A DNA stretch of 64,000 nt from Multifurca ochricompacta (lineage: Eukaryota > Basidiomycota > Agaricomycetes > Russulales > Russulaceae), in the NCBI GenBank assembly GCA_022496185.1, contig WTXG01000026.1:186001-250000 (forward strand), given 5' to 3'. A program made the translations under genes and the position numbers. The notes under the pieces were generated by a model. That model saw nothing but the letters and a program-made list of their open reading frames with translations. It was not told the origin of the DNA and ran no database searches. Below, in pieces: positions 44,721 through 58,415 of the stretch; the first letter of the stretch is position 1, and every line of letters begins with the position of its first letter.

Positions 44721-47700
44721 TTATCAGAAAGGGGATGAGAGGGCAGCCGAGGAAAGATGATGAGTTAGCAGACAATCAACCAAGAAAGAGTGTGACCCCA
44801 CTCACTCCCCACTCCCCCTCCCCCTTCCCCTCCCCCCTTTGCCCGATCTTTTAGAAGCCCTTTACGTCCGCCCCGTACAGTTGGGTGTCACGCAACCATC
44901 GCCGGTCTTACCGTATATTGTACCTTGAACGGCACAAAAAAAAATTGGTCTGATAGAATTCCTGTGGAAAGCTTAAAAAATAAAACGTGAGAGGTAGATC
45001 TTACTCTCTGTCTCTCTGTCTCTGTCTCTGTCTCTCTAACCTCCCTCTCCCTCATCTCATCAGACATCTTCTTGAACTTGAACGGAAGCAAAGCGGAATT
45101 AAAAAAAAACAAAATTGAATATGAATTAAGCACGTGGAAAGAGAGTTGAAGTTGAGTGTGGTGTAGTGTGGTGGTGGAAGAGTTCAAAGGGAAGACGGAA
45201 ATGGAAAAGAGGTGACGACCTTTTGGCATCCTCGCTTACTTCTTTTGGACTTTGGAATATAAAATAATTTCAACTCAAGTCGCCTATTTCCCAGTATTTG
45301 GTTATTTCGTTAAACCGCCGACCCGACACGACATTATTCGGAAATTAGTTTGTGTCAATATAAAACTGGTTACATGTCATAACCTGTCATGCTCATAATC
45401 ATATCATACATATCAATTATCAATATCAATATCAATTATCATAATCATTATCCGTATTCCGTATCTGTATCTGTATCCGTATCCGTATCCCAACCCCGTA
45501 TCTCATTATCAAGCAAGACATGTGGTACCCGTGATAGAGCTTGGACTCAAACAGAACAAGAATAAAATAAAATAAAAAAACAGACGTGCTCACATCATCA
45601 CCGCCGTCATCATCATCTATCATCCACTTGGGGAAGAAGCAGCAGTTCATCCTGCTGCTCCATATAGATTACTCTGCATCCTGGCATGGCAGTGTGAGAG
45701 CCATGTCGACACATCATCCTGCCCAGCCTTAATGGTCCTATCTTCGGTGATTCTGCGGGTCCGTCCACTGGCTGAATATGTTGTCATCATCTTCTCCTTC
45801 CAACATTCGTCTCTTGTCGCTAGCTAGATTTGTCACTGCTGCCATTGTTGCCGCTAACTACTGATGACGATGATAATGATGATGATGATAATGATGATAT
45901 ACCCCCGACGACGCTTGGTCAGTACAACCACTCTTTGGCGGGTGGGTACAGGTATTTGTAGTCATGAATACGTATTATTCGAAAGGACCCTTTGGTTGCC
46001 CTCCGCCTCAACCGACGACACGTGTGTGATCCGACATACTCGCCGCCCGCGGACACATCATACCAAAAATACTCCTTCCCACCACCACCACCACCACCAC
46101 AACAACAACAACAACCCCCCTTCCCACAGCCACAACCTACCAGGATCGTCATCCATCAATGCCACCGTTGACTAGTTTATCCACCGGCTGTCACTACCGC
46201 CACCATCCATAACTATAACTTGCGGCGCAAGGGCAAACGGCGTTAACTCTAACGATAGGGGGGGGCGGACGGAGGGGATGTTGGGGCCGCGGGCTGTCTC
46301 GGATGCTCCACCTCCCTCCGACACAGACGGCCTCCGCGTCTTACCACGTGGGGGTCATCCCGACAGAGGAGGGGAAGCAGAAGCTGGTGGGCACACATAG
46401 TTCGTCCACCCCCCCGTCCCATTCCCTTCGTGGTTTGGGTCTGTCTCTCTTCTGAATCTTCTTAAAACCCGATTTCATCATCATCATCATCATCATCTTG
46501 TATTTCGTAAAAAAAACCCCCAGCAAATCGGAGAGGGAGACAGTGAGTGAGAAACTCGCTACGATTCATAAACCCCACTGGGTTTAGCTAGGCTGGACCG
46601 TCTTCGTGTGCGCACGAACGGAGTAATACTTGACTTTGGGGGATAAGTTTAGATGGAAACAGAGTAGAAGAAGACCCATACTTTCTTGGGTAAAGGAAGA
46701 GGAGAGAGGGAGGGGGAAAAAGGCGAAACCATTTAATCGTCATGTCATTCTTTTTTTCCTTCTTTCATGAATCAAAACAAATCAATCAATCAATCAATCA
46801 ATCAATCAGTCAATCCAAAGAGCGTTTATATATTATTATTATTATGAATTATATAGCCGTTTTATATAAATAATTTATTTTTCCACACCCACACCCAAAG
46901 TGAGTTAAGTGTGTGTTGTATGAGTGAAGTGATTAACCCCTACCTTCCATGCGATCGAGAATTAAAATAAACTAAAAAAATCGGACTTTGTCTTCTTCCC
47001 ATGAACGGTCCGCCGATCTCCAGTCCACGTGATGGTAGATACACCCGTCGCGGAAGCGTAACGGGAAATCATCTTTTCTTTCTTTCTTTTCTTTCTTTTA
47101 AAAAAACCTACCTAAGCATCCTCACGAACATAGGTATTATTCACTGTCTTTAAGCAAGCAAGGAACAACACCAAAAAAAATCACAACGTCCAAGCAGTTT
47201 TTTTTTTGGAAACTCAAACCCCGGAGAGGAGGGGGGAAGGGGGGGGGGGAACAAGAAGACAATGCACGACGACAACGCAGATAGGCGGAAAAAAAACCGG
47301 TTTTTTTTTTTGCAAAGACACAGGGGTTGGTTGATTGTGGAAAAAAAAAAAGACTATCACCGTTCGGCACCGGAACGTCAATCCAAATCTATCGTTCGTC
47401 GCCGTCGTCGTCGTCGTTGTCGCCATTGTCATTCGTCACCATAACCCCTCCTCCTCCCCCCTGACCCTGACCCCTGACTGACCATCATCCTATCAGCACC
47501 AAAGCCACACCATTTCTTTCCCCCCCTTCCCCCTTCCCCCTTCTCATGAGCTAGAGTCGTTTCCAAGAAACAAAAAAAAAAAAGATGACGATGACAAAGG
47601 ATGTCGACCAGGACCAGTCGGCCATATAGAAACGTAATAAATAACGTTGAATGAGGCGTCTCAATTCTTTTTTTTTGGTATTTTATGGTTGAGACTTTAA

Positions 47701-48043
47701 ATTATTTTTTTTCAAACGGGTGCAAGACGTCGGTCACACCCGCGCGCTGGGGGGGGAGGGGGGTTAAACATCCCCCTCCCCCTCCCTCCCCGCATCAACA
47801 CGTAGATTGCGTTGTTGTCTATTCTTTTTTTAAGGACACACAACAAGTGGAAATCCCCCTCCCCTCAAAGTAAGAAAGTTGGTTGGGTTATAGAGACTCG
47901 TGACGACGACGTGATCACATGAAATTTCCCCCCCCCAAAAAACAAACAAAAAACAAACAAATGATAACTAACTAAATATGTCGCAAACAACCATATCTAA
48001 AAAAACAAACCCCCCCCCCCCTTCCAAAAAAGTGTTCATAAGT
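44721..48043. other. Intergenic between the CYP63-like and F-box genes, low complexity
   Basis: No supported gene lies in these 3.3 kb. Simple repeats include a TATC/GTATCC series at 45405-45490, GATGAT at 45865-45900, CAC/CAA runs at 46080-46116, ATCATC at 46474-46497 and CAAT/ATCA at 46782-46808. Poly-A, poly-T and poly-G/C runs of 8-12 bases are frequent (47240-47365, 48008-48020). Short frames over these are artefacts. Confidence 0.5.
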
Positions 48044-50221
48044 TCACAGACAATGCAAGAAGAACTTCCTCTCGCCGCTCTAAAAAAAAAGAGAGAGAAT
48101 GATCAATTTTCCAATCTTTTTCTTTTTTTTTTTTTGGTTTTGTTTCCTCTGATGTACGGGAAGAGGAAAAAGGGGAAAAGGAGAGAGAGATAAAAAAAAA
48201 AACACTACTCACTTCTGTGCGCACCTCAGCCAATAGATTATCCTCGTCCATGAATATACCTTCGCATCCAGGGTAAGGCGTAATAGTCTCGACGTACGGC
48301 ATCCTCGTCTCCACATCGTCGCAGAACCATTCCCCAGCAGGGTACACCGACGGCTTCGTGACGACCTTTAAAACACTCCCACATTCCATCTCCACTTCTC
48401 TACCCTCACCCTCACCCCCACTCCCACCCCCTTCCACCGAACCTGTCCGTGCGAACGCCAATCCGACCCTGAACGGATTATAATCCCTCATGGTGATCCG
48501 CGCCATCGGATGCGATCGTCCGACCGTCGCTCTTCGCTCGCCTACTAGAGAACCCCAGGTGAGAGAGTCGTGTTCCAATATACGAGTGCTCGAGGGTCCC
48601 CACTCTTCCCATGATACCACACGAGTTCCCTCTACCGACCACCCTCTTCCTTCTCCCTCCTGATCAGGAGCAGCAGCAGCAGCAGCAGGGGCGAACAGGA
48701 GTAGCGTACGACACCGCACGGAGAGGTCGATGGTACGAAAATAACCCGATCTAGCATGGATGTGCATCACCACGCTGATAATACCTTCTGGGGGTATAGA
48801 CCTTAAATGACGACGTATCCCCTTCCCCTGTTGTCGATTCGAAGAAGCCAAAGGGGGTTGTTGTTGCGATGGAGGCGGCGCTAGCGGCGACGTAGAAATT
48901 ATCGCCGTCCCCGCGGGTGGACGTTTTTTCGAGAAGAGCGCGTGACCGGGATGTTCTCCGAAGCACGTTGCCCAACGCATGCACGCGCCCTGGGAAAGAG
49001 CGGGGAGCGAAAGTACGCATACTGTTTCGAGAGTTGGGTTAGGTCCGCCTATGTTGGTCAGGCGACACAGCTCGAGGGCCGGGTCACCCAACCGAACCAG
49101 CAGGATAATATCTTCCGATAAGACTGATAAGACAGAGCCATATACGCCCGCGTCGCTGCGACGGAGCTACAATAGCAAACAAATAAAAAAATAAAGGAAA
49201 AGAGAGATGGGATTGGTAACCGAAGGGGAGAGATACGCCGCGGATATGAAGCAGCAGGGTAAAGAACTCACCTCGGACACCCAACCTTCTTTCCATGCGA
49301 TCAAGTAGATGTTGCATAGCGTACCCTCATGAGCGTGAGAGAATATCGGACCTCCAACCCAGTATAGGATGTAGTCACCGATGACTTCTGTATCTGATAG
49401 GTTATACGCCGATGCGCCAGCGACGGTGACTTCTAATGTCGGTCGAGATGCCAACGGGTGTGGCTTGCCGGTGCTGAAACCCATGGGACAGATCTTTAAA
49501 GTCGTCCATTGACGATCGAGGGTTGCGGGTGCCCTAGGCGACACGAACGAAAAAACGAATTGAGCGAGTCCTGTACAGAGTAGGCGGAAGAAGGGTGGGA
49601 GGGAAGAGGAAGAAAGGAGGAAGGTGGGAGGAGGAAGGAAGGAGGAGGAAGGAAGGAGGAGGAAGGAAGGAGGGAGAGGGAGAGGGAGGAGAAGCGTAAC
49701 CGGTTTACGCACGAGATGGCGACGACGAGATCGAGCTCCGAAGCAAAGGCAAACACGAGGACGTTGGGGGTATCGATATCAATGGTAGTCCAACGGGCAG
49801 CTTCGGCGTGTAAACAGGACCCAGCACGCATGTCTAGAAACGAGTAACCGGCTGGCCATCCGTATCCCTCGCGGATAATGACAAAGTATCGACCGAAGGA
49901 AAATTCCACGGGGCGCCCGTTAGGTGAAGTTATGGGCGCATCGATGCGTGTGGTCGGTTCACGAAGGTCCATCTCTGCCCAGGCGGTCTCCCATCGTTGA
50001 AGCGCGTCGAGACGTTCGGGTAGGGAAAGGCCAGGTTCGAGCGGATCTGAGACGCCGGATTGAGCGGTACGAAGGATGTATTGAATGAATTGTGAGTCGA
50101 CGATGAGCGCGTTCAGTTTGCGGCATGTGCGTCTACATGTGGAGATATCTTCTGCGCAGAGATTTGAGATGATCTCGAGGAGAAGTTCGTTGGAAAGATT
50201 GAAGATGGGTGGAAATGTCAT
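48044..50221 (-). CDS. F-box domain protein with C-terminal repeat-like region
   Basis: The ATG at 50221 opens MTFPPIFNLSNELLLEIISN, an F-box with the LxxELLLEIxxxL pattern followed by CRRTCRKLNALIVDSQFIQY. Exon 1 runs to about 49714 (LDLVVAIS), exon 2 from about 49533 (APATLDRQWTTLK) to 49272 (EGWVSE), and a long third exon from about 49170 (LRRSDAGVYGSVLS) to about 48217 (DEDNLLAEVRTE), with a short last exon ending near 48044; the exact acceptor is unsure. The remainder has hydrophobic strands (VLVFAFASELDLVVAIS, VIGDYILYWVGG) typical of the C-terminal part of agaricomycete F-box proteins, thought to bind the substrate of an SCF ligase. Glycine- and alanine-rich inserts (about 48400-48430, 48660-48690) look like repeat expansions. 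No frameshift was seen. It is unrelated in sequence to the duplicated F-box genes. Confidence 0.8.
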
Positions 50222-51761
50222 CGTTACACTCGCGAGAGGGATTGATCTTAAGAGAGTAAAAGCAAAAGAAAGAAAGAAAAAAAAAAGATAAAATTAAAAT
50301 TAAAAAAAAAAAAACCAAAAAACCCAAACCAAAAGAAAAGAAAAGAAAAGGAAAAAAAACCAACCCCTCGGAGGCCTCTTAGTAGCTTGGCTTGGCTTTA
50401 GATTTCAGGTAGTCCAGGTTCAGGGCTGTCTCGTTGGGAGAGAGATGATGATGACAACATGTCATGTAAGTGTAATGTAGTGCAACATGATGAACGCGTT
50501 TTTCATTTTCTTTGAACGTTCAGACTCAGAAGTAGGTGAGGCGAGGAATCCATGCGTACAATTACAACATTTTAGTTTTTAGTTCACATTGTTGACAAGC
50601 TCACCACCGGACAACACGGGAGCACGAATATACACAATATAATAAATAGATAATGGTGAGGGTGAGGGAAAGGGTGAGTGGTGAGTCTATCTATCATATT
50701 CTGTTGTGTTGCACACACACACAACATACATACGGGATAACTATCGTGTGTGTGTGGCACAGTGGCACAGAGATCTGAAACAGGACAAGGGCTAGACCTC
50801 CCCATCTCCCCCATCACAACACCTCGAGGGACGGGACGGGTGTGTGAGAATGAGATAATTAAATCTGTCTGTCAAAGTGGTGCCGCACCGTTCTATTCAT
50901 TTTTATTTTTATTTTTTTGGCTGCATGCTGCATGCTGCATTACCCTTCGCGGTGGAATTATCTTTCTCTCTTAATCTTATAAGTCTTGTCTCAGATGTTC
51001 TGTTTGTTTATTTTATATTTTATATTTTATATTTTCAAGCAAGAGAAGAAGAGAGCGGACGAGGAACGGCAATACGGAAGGAGATAGCGTGGGAAATGAT
51101 TGACTGACTTGTTGGCTTTGCTTTGCTTGTGAGATGAGACAAATTTGATTTATTTGATTATTTGATGTGGGTGTATGCGGGTGTATGCGTTGTGTTTATG
51201 TTTTGTGATGTGATTGTGGTTTGCGGTTGGTTGGTTGGTAGTAGTTGTGCCTAAGTGCTTTTAGTGCTTTTAGTACTCCTCCGTGTCTTCGTGCCTGTGT
51301 TTGCTGTACTCGCTGCTTCTTTATTTATGCTCCGGCTATGGGCTACGCTCACTCTTGGCTCTCAGTTTCAACTGGTTGGCTGGCTATGTAAGTACGAATC
51401 AAATCCAATTTACTGGGTGAAACATTCGTGTGTGTCGGATAACACAAGGCGAAACCGCCGAGTCAATCCCACATTGGCTTGGTCCTACACAAGACCGTTT
51501 GGCTGAATACATCCGCTACTCAATTGTTATGTTCTTCACACTTCGACCCTGCCTTTCCCCGTCTACTTTTATCTAGAGGCCTCTTTTTCGTCCATCCCCT
51601 CTCCTCCTCTCCTCCCCCGTTCTCCCTTTCCTTCTCTCTCCCCTCTTTTCCTCTCCCCTACATCCCTATACACATACATACACCCCATACACACCATCCA
51701 CTGCGCCTGCACCCTTCAGCAAGCCGGGAAATTGCACTTTATTGCTCCTCATTTTGCTGCC
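50222..51761. other. Divergent intergenic region between F-box and P450 genes
   Basis: The F-box gene reads leftward and the P450 rightward, so this stretch holds both promoters. It has an A-rich segment at 50260-50360 directly upstream of the F-box start and a strongly CT-rich segment at 51590-51665 upstream of the P450 start. A TATATTTTA repeat lies at 51013-51034. No gene is supported inside it. Confidence 0.55.
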
Positions 51762-54230
51762 ATGTTCGCCCCTGAAGCTCTCTACATTTCGGTCGCGATC
51801 CTCACCGTGGCGTTCCTGATCCGCCGCCGTCGTCGAGCTTCATCATTGCCCCTTCCACCTGGTCCTCGTGGTTGGCCGCTCATCGACAACCTCTTCGATT
51901 GGCCTTTCGAATCCGCTTGGATTCCCTTTGCAGCATGGAGTAAAGTGTTCGGTACGTGGTTTTTTTTTTTCAAGTTCATGGTCCACCGCGCATATAATGC
52001 GGCTGTTGTTCTATCATTGGAGCAATATACACGCGCTGCGCACATTGGAAGACAGATGATGATAATGACGATGATGGTGTTATTGTTGTTGTTCTCATCA
52101 CCGCCATCACCGCCATCATCTATCCTCTAACGCTCGTCGTCTTCTCTCCCCCTGACAGACAATGCTGATCTACCTGCGCAGGTGATATAATTCACCTCAA
52201 GATCTTCGGATTGCACATCGTTATCATCAGCAGCTATGACACCGCAACCAGTCTTATGACTCAGGCGTCCTATTCGGATCGCCCAATCCTCACTATGGTC
52301 GGAAAGCTGTAAAGTTATTTGAATTTAATGTCTTGGCTTAGGTCGCCTCATAGTATCCTTTAGCATGAACTTTACGCCGAGCATCGTGCTTGCACCGTAT
52401 GGCGACCATTGGAAGTCCATGCGGCGCATCACACAGCAGAGCCTCAATCGCTCATCTTCACTCGCGTTCCTCCCTAGTCAACTTGGGGACGCACGTCTGC
52501 TTTTACAGGAACTTCTTGTGCATCCAGAAAATTATATCGGTGCTATCCGCTAGTGCGTAACGCGTTTCTCACACCGGTTATTGAATTCAGTGGGTACGTG
52601 TTCTGACCCCCCCCCACGTGGTTGCCTACAGCGCGCTTGGAAAGAACATCATCGAGAATACCTATGGCATCAGGATCACTTCGCCGAGCTCCGAGGTACG
52701 TTGACACACTATCCTTTGGTCTTCTTTTTATTTTCATTTCTAAAATTTGCGTGGTCACCGCCGGAAGTATGTGAAGTTGTCCCGTGAGACCCATGAGGTT
52801 ATCCAAAATGCCGTCGTTCCCGGTAGCTTCTTCGTTGACGTCTTCCCTGCTCGTACGTGTTTAATATGTCACCTCGTTTTCCCTTTTCCCTTTGGGGGTG
52901 CGGTACTCACGTGACGTGCAAGTCCGCTTCATACCTGAATGGTTCCCTGGTGCCGGCTTCAAGCGTCTTGCGCGCATCGCAAAGGCCCGTGGCGAACATA
53001 TGGTTGATGGCGCATTCGATGCCGCCAAAAAGGCTATGGCTAGCGAAGATTCCATGGTGTCGCTTGTTGGGAACCTTCTTTCGAGTGAGGGGCCTAAGGA
53101 GATGACGCGTGAAGAGTATGAATACACGATCAAGTGGGCTGCTGGATCCCTTTATGGCGGTACGTACTACCACACACACACCTCTATGTGCAATGCGAGC
53201 TCAATTTTCATTCATACCAAAAAGCTGGAACCGAGTCGGTATGAATATTCATAATGCTCTCGTATAAAGCGCCGCCTGATTTACCGTATTTGATTTGTTC
53301 CTCGAAGACGACATCTGGTATTGCCACGTTCTTGCTTACCATGGTGCTCTTCCCAGATGTGCAAAAAAAGGTGCAAGCTGAGCTTGATGCTGTCGTGGGT
53401 CGCAAGCGGCTACCCACTTTCGAAGATCGTGCCTCGTTACCATATCTCGAAGCGACCATCAAAGAATCCCTTCGATTCCACCCGCCGACGCCACTCGGAA
53501 TTGCTCACCGACTCATCGAAGATGATGTCGTTCAAGGTCGGTAATAGCCCCCCAAAAAAAAAAAAAAGAAAAAAGAAAAGACAACATTCATGGCATGGCG
53601 TTAAATGAAATGATACAGTCAATCTGATGCGTTTGCGGTACACATTTACAGGTTACCACATCCCGAAGGGTGCCATCATACTTCCGAACATCTGGGCGAT
53701 GAACATGAACGAGAAACAGTATGAACATCCTGAGAGGTTCAACCCTGAACGGTACCTGGGCCCTTCGCCGGCGCTTGAGTCTCCCGTGTTCGGGTTCGGG
53801 CGGCGCGCGTGCCTTGGTGTTCATTATTCAACCGCGGCCATTTTCATTACCGTCGCGTCTATATTGTCCGTCTTTGACCTTCGCGCTCAGGATAAAGATG
53901 GAAAGGACGTGGAGATCGAACCCGCTTTTACCGGAGGTAAGTCCCGTCGCATGCGCACGCGCGCCCCGTTCGTTATTGTTTTTTTTTTCGCTAAACGAAC
54001 ATGTCCTCCCCCCTCTTGCTTGGTTTTTTTTTTTTTGGGTGGGTGTCGAAAAACAGGATTTGTTAGGTAAGCAAATGATGGTCACATGCCTCTCGAACAG
54101 ACAAACTGAACTGACCATTCCCCCCTTCCCCCCTCACTCCCGCAGTCACCCGAAACCTTTTCCCTGTCGGCTCATCTCGCGTTCTCCGGAATCTATCGAA
54201 CTCATCAAAGCAGGGACGTCCATGCTGTAA
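51762..54230 (+). CDS. Cytochrome P450, CYP64-like (O-methylsterigmatocystin oxidoreductase type)
   Basis: The ATG at 51762 gives MFAPEALYISVAILTVAFLI, a signal-anchor helix, then the proline hinge LPLPPGPRGWPLIDN. Exons read 51762-51951, 52182-52308, 52364-52552, from 52632, and on to 54230. Visible motifs: C-helix APYGDHWKSMRR; FIPEWFPGAGFKRLA; I-helix end DTTSGIATFLLTM region near 53310 (KTTSGIATF as read); ExxR in IKESLRFHPPTP; PERF in HPERFNPERYLG; heme loop FGFGRRACLGVHYS at about 53790. The enzyme would be an ER monooxygenase of secondary or xenobiotic metabolism. Two joins do not close in frame with canonical splice sites: before the I-helix (about 53160-53310) and before the final exon (HPKPFPCRLISRSPESIEL). 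A base error or unusual splicing is possible; otherwise the gene looks intact. Confidence 0.8.
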
Positions 54231-56825
54231 AAAAAAAAAGGATGTTTTTTTTTTTGTCACACACACATACATACACACACACACCCATTACGACTTTTTT
54301 TGGTTTCTTTTTTGGTTTTGTTCTTGTTCCTTGTCGTTGTCCCCAACCCGATCGGAGGGGGGTCTTGTGTGAGAGTAAAATAGAACAACTCTTTTTTTTT
54401 GAATTTACTTTACAAATAGCGTGCCTACTGCTGCTGCTGCATTATATATTACATTACAATTTGACTTTTGCTATCTCTATATATCGTAAAAAATATATAT
54501 ATTATTGTTGCCCCATAGACTCTGGTAGTAAGGGAGAGAGAGGGCGGAGACAATAGAGACGGATCACTTGGCTACCACTACTAACTGGCTGATGGGATTG
54601 ATGATGAGGATGAGGATGAGGATGAGATCGTCGCCCCTGTCACTTTGGTAAACATACGTAAGGTAACGTATATTGTAACTAACAATCCTCTTCCTCCACC
54701 ACACACCCCACCCCACCCCCCAAAAAAAAAAACCCTTTCTCTCATTCTTTTCTCACTCTTACTCTCTCACACACACTTCTATCTATCTATCTATCTATCT
54801 TTTTTTTTTTCTTCTTCGACGCCGACGCCGACGCCACCGCCCTTTTGACTTTTTTTCATTTCTTGAGAGGGGGGGGGGGTTTCGCTCCTGTGAGTTCGGA
54901 GCGCGCGCGGACACTGTAATACTTTTCCCCCTTCTTTTTCCCAATAGTTAGTTTTCTCTCCACTCTCTCCCACTCTCCACTCTCTCCACGCCACACACAC
55001 CACGCCGCACTGCGTCGCGTCTACAATCGTCATCTCACCTCCCCGTCTCCGTCCCCTCACCTTGCCAAGTCTAGCCCGAGCCCGAGCTTAATTCTGTTAT
55101 CGATCGTTTTTTTTTAATTGTTTGTTTAATAATAATAATAATAATAATAAAATACTACTTTAAATGATTGATGGAGAGTGCATAATATGTATGTATGTAT
55201 GTATGTACAGTGTGCTTCTAGCCTCAGAAATGAGGGGGGGGGTAGTAGGTGTGAGGAGCTTCGAAGAGAATGTTTTTTTCTCTCTCCGGTCTTTTTTTTC
55301 TCCGGGTGTTGTTGTTGGTGGTGGTGTATATATATCCCACACTCACAAGTAGGAAGAGAGAGAGGGGAAGGGGAATGCTATGTTATACTGGTGGTACGTG
55401 CCAAAAGGGAAGAAGAGAAGAAGGGTTTCCCCACTCCCCTCCTCCCTCTCCCTCCCCGGGAAGAGCGGAAGAAAAGGGACGACGATCCATAAACCTTTTC
55501 TTTTCTTTACTCTTTGGATCCAACCCCAAAATCGAATACCGTCTTGTGGTTTTAGTGTTTTGTTTTGTTTTTTTTTCGTTTGGGATTGGGTAGGGCTTGT
55601 GGGGGTTTTACATATACAACAAGTTCTGACGTTTCGTAGCGTCTCTCACAATGCATAGGAAGACTTTTTTATTTTTATTTTTTATTTAAAAAAAAAAGGA
55701 AAGGAGGGAGGGGGGGGGGGGGGGGGATTATTGAGTATGGGGTTACCCATCCAAACGAGCTTCTCAATCTGCGAAGAGGAAGACACAGACACACTAGTTT
55801 AAACACAGAAAACTAAAAACGTTAGTCTAGTCCCAACACAAAAAAAAACAAACAAACAAACACTTTCCCTCTCTCTCTCTCGCTCGCAAACGAGGATTTA
55901 CATTATTTTACATTGCCACGGCACTTTTTTCTTTCTAAATCCCGAGATTTTTTCAATCAATCCATCTAACTTATTCTTCTGGACCTTCTTTCTAACCTTC
56001 TATCATCCCCAACCCTCAAAAAAAAAAAAGGAGACATAGGAGACAGACAGACGGGAAGGATAATATAATATAGTTCTCCGTTTACCCCGCATTACGCCGT
56101 GTATGTCGTTTTGTTTCGCTTCTCTCCTCCCCTCACAACGTCACCACGTCCCCTCCAACCAACGGGGCGCATCACGTCAACTTTGGCACGGAACGGACAC
56201 ACGGGATTGCAGGGGGGGGGAGGGGAGGGGAGGGGAGGGGAGGGGAAATTTGTGTGTAAAGGATGATTAGGTACCAGTAGGACTGATGGCGATTTCTTTT
56301 TTCCTTGGCTGCTTCTCTGTCTCTAGCCTACGTACGGACGCCCAACTTTGTTGGCTTGTCAAAAAACTTTGAGGACGACCGAACGGCCGAACGGTAAGTT
56401 CCGACCATCGTCACAGCCTCCCATCCCCATCCACCATCCCCATCAAATTTCCACGCGATAACCAAACGCTCAGCTTCACATATATGGGCCATAGATGAAC
56501 CGTATGTTAGTCTTTGTGTAGATAAATCGCAGATTAATATATATATATGAGTTATGTACAGCCTGGGTCCTGAATATTCCTCATTTCCCTCCCCCCCCCC
56601 CTTGATATCGGTACCGTTAGGCACCCAAACATTTTCTATTGAGCGACGAGTGATGGAACGTATGGAGATGGAGATGGCGATGGAGATGGAGATGGAGGTG
56701 GAGATGGGGAGGAGGAGGAAGGAGGGGTAATGGTAATGTGATCAAGCGTGAATTCCGACGGGTGGGCGGGTGAAAAACAGACGATGTAAAAGGGAGGGGG
56801 ACGGTTAACGTTTGCTTAGTCCTTT
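54231..56825. other. Intergenic, low complexity
   Basis: This stretch contains CA/AC runs (54262-54285), GATGAG repeats (54603-54626), TATC repeats (54780-54800), AAT repeats (55128-55150), ATGT repeats (55188-55206) and a G run of about 19 at 55710-55728. A minus-strand frame at 56328-56540 (AERLVIAWKFDGDGGWGWEA) has protein-like composition but no known domain. Nothing firm could be called. Confidence 0.45.
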
Positions 56826-57595
56826 CATGGAATGGGATGGGAGAACTTGTCAATCCGTTCCTGGAAGTTCATTTCCCTAGCTGTCCCGATCTTTGAGCGG
56901 GCATATATGGGCGCGGCGGGGCACGGCGGGGCGAGCGGGTAGGAGTAGAGATAGCGATAGACTATGGAAAACAAAAGAAAAGAGATAACTTTTGGGTGTG
57001 GTGTGGTGTAGTGGTGTTGATAAGCTTGATCGTATTCCATGCATGCCAAGTTGACTGCGCGTGACAGGAAATCCTCTTCCCGAGTATAAGCTAAACCTAG
57101 TCAGGGCAAGATAAAATAAATAAAGATAAAATAAACAAGGATTAAAGGGATTACCAATTATGGACATTATGGTGGCGTAGTAGCTCTTCAGTACTCTTAC
57201 TGTACTGTACTAGTGAGGAGAATAGGGGTTTGGAGGGGGTGAAGGGAGGAGGGGGGGAGGGGGAAAGGTGTGTGTGTTAGGAATAGGAATAGAAATCACC
57301 CAACCCACTCTCCTCCCCCATCTTTTCCCCATCTTATCATCAGCAACTAATCCTTTTGCGGTCAACCATCCGACATGGCGATAATGGGTAGGTACCCTCC
57401 CCTCACCGCCGTAAAGACGAACGGTGGGACGTTTGTAGGACTATCAGCGGGATTCTCGCGACGATTGATACTGATTTCTCCTCTGGGATGGGATGGGGAT
57501 TTGAGGAGCAGCTGTGCAACCATGCACCCCACCCAGCCCCAGAAGTAGGGACGGGACGTCTTAACACCGCACGTTGACGGCTTGGCCAGGGTCAA
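56826..57595 (-). CDS. Possible spliced gene, unknown product
   Basis: Reading the minus strand, a last exon from about 57097 (GLAYTREEDFLSRAVNLACM) runs in one frame to TGA near 56827 (RIDKFSHPIP). It can be joined through a GT-AG intron (about 57098-57150) to a short exon reading VRVLKSYYATIMSIIG (about 57151-57200), and upstream lies an open frame at 57362-57595 (FWGWVGCMVAQLLLKS). The splice signals and codon composition suggest a gene, but no start codon, domain or homology was recognised. It may equally be a chance arrangement. Confidence 0.3.
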
Positions 57596-58415
57596 AATGT
57601 GGGAAAAAGATAATTAATTAAAAAACTAAAAAGATTGATTCTGTATTTCGTGCTACTCTTTCGAAAAAGCTTCAATTGACCAGAAGGGGGGAGGGAGGAG
57701 GAGAGAGAGAAAGTTAGAGAAAGTGAGAAAGAGAGATTGACAGAAATCGTGCGAGCTCTCAGGAACCGCGGCGCCGTCGGTTAGTCGTCGGATTCATTCA
57801 TTCATTCATGATCATGAGATGAGTTACCAATGACGTACACACGTACACACCTATTCAGTTTATTGGGAGTTGCACACTTTCCTCGTTTGTCGATTTTCGT
57901 AAGTCATTCTTTCCTTTTCTTCCTAGAACATTTCCTGATCGGTCCCTCTCTCTACGCCCGACTTTCTACCGTGACCGACTGTTTGGTTTGGTTTGGTTTA
58001 TATTTTTAGTTTTTTAGTTTTTTTAGTTTTTTATTTTTATTTCCTTTTTATTTAATTCCCTTTCATGGGCATGTAAATGTAATGTAAGTTACCGGAGACC
58101 GTATTCCCGGGTGCGGAGAGATAGTCCCGTAGCGGGTAGCGAGTGACAATGACACACGAACCCACCCCCACCCAAATGTCGTGTTGGGTTGTAGATGAAA
58201 GGAAAAGGTCATTTTGCACAATCTCGAAGGCGCTTCTCAAAGACTTCTCGCCGTTCGGAAGTGACCAGCGCTAGTGATGGCAAGGGTACATATGAGGCAG
58301 CATGTAACCTCTCTTTGGTCGGTATCCATCCCCGTTCCTTCCCCGCCCCGCCCTCCTCCTCATCCTCTTCATCCTCCTCCTCCTCTTCTTCCTTTTCCCC
58401 TCTTTGTCACCCATC
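57596..58415. other. Upstream region of the seven-helix membrane protein gene
   Basis: A run of GGTTT at 57980-57999, TTTTTAG repeats at 58002-58030 and TCC/CTC-rich DNA at 58345-58400 lie just before the start codon. The CT-rich tract fits a fungal promoter or 5' UTR. No gene is supported. Confidence 0.5.

Noticed and set aside
44224..44775. 183-codon minus-strand frame upstream of the CYP63-like gene
   Set aside because: It is made of Phe/Leu/Ser/Pro runs encoded by the CT-rich promoter tract and overlaps the P450 start in another frame.
45864..46175. 103-codon frame with Met, His and Asn runs
   Set aside because: The runs are microsatellites (GATGAT, CACCAC, AACAAC); there is no splice context or domain.
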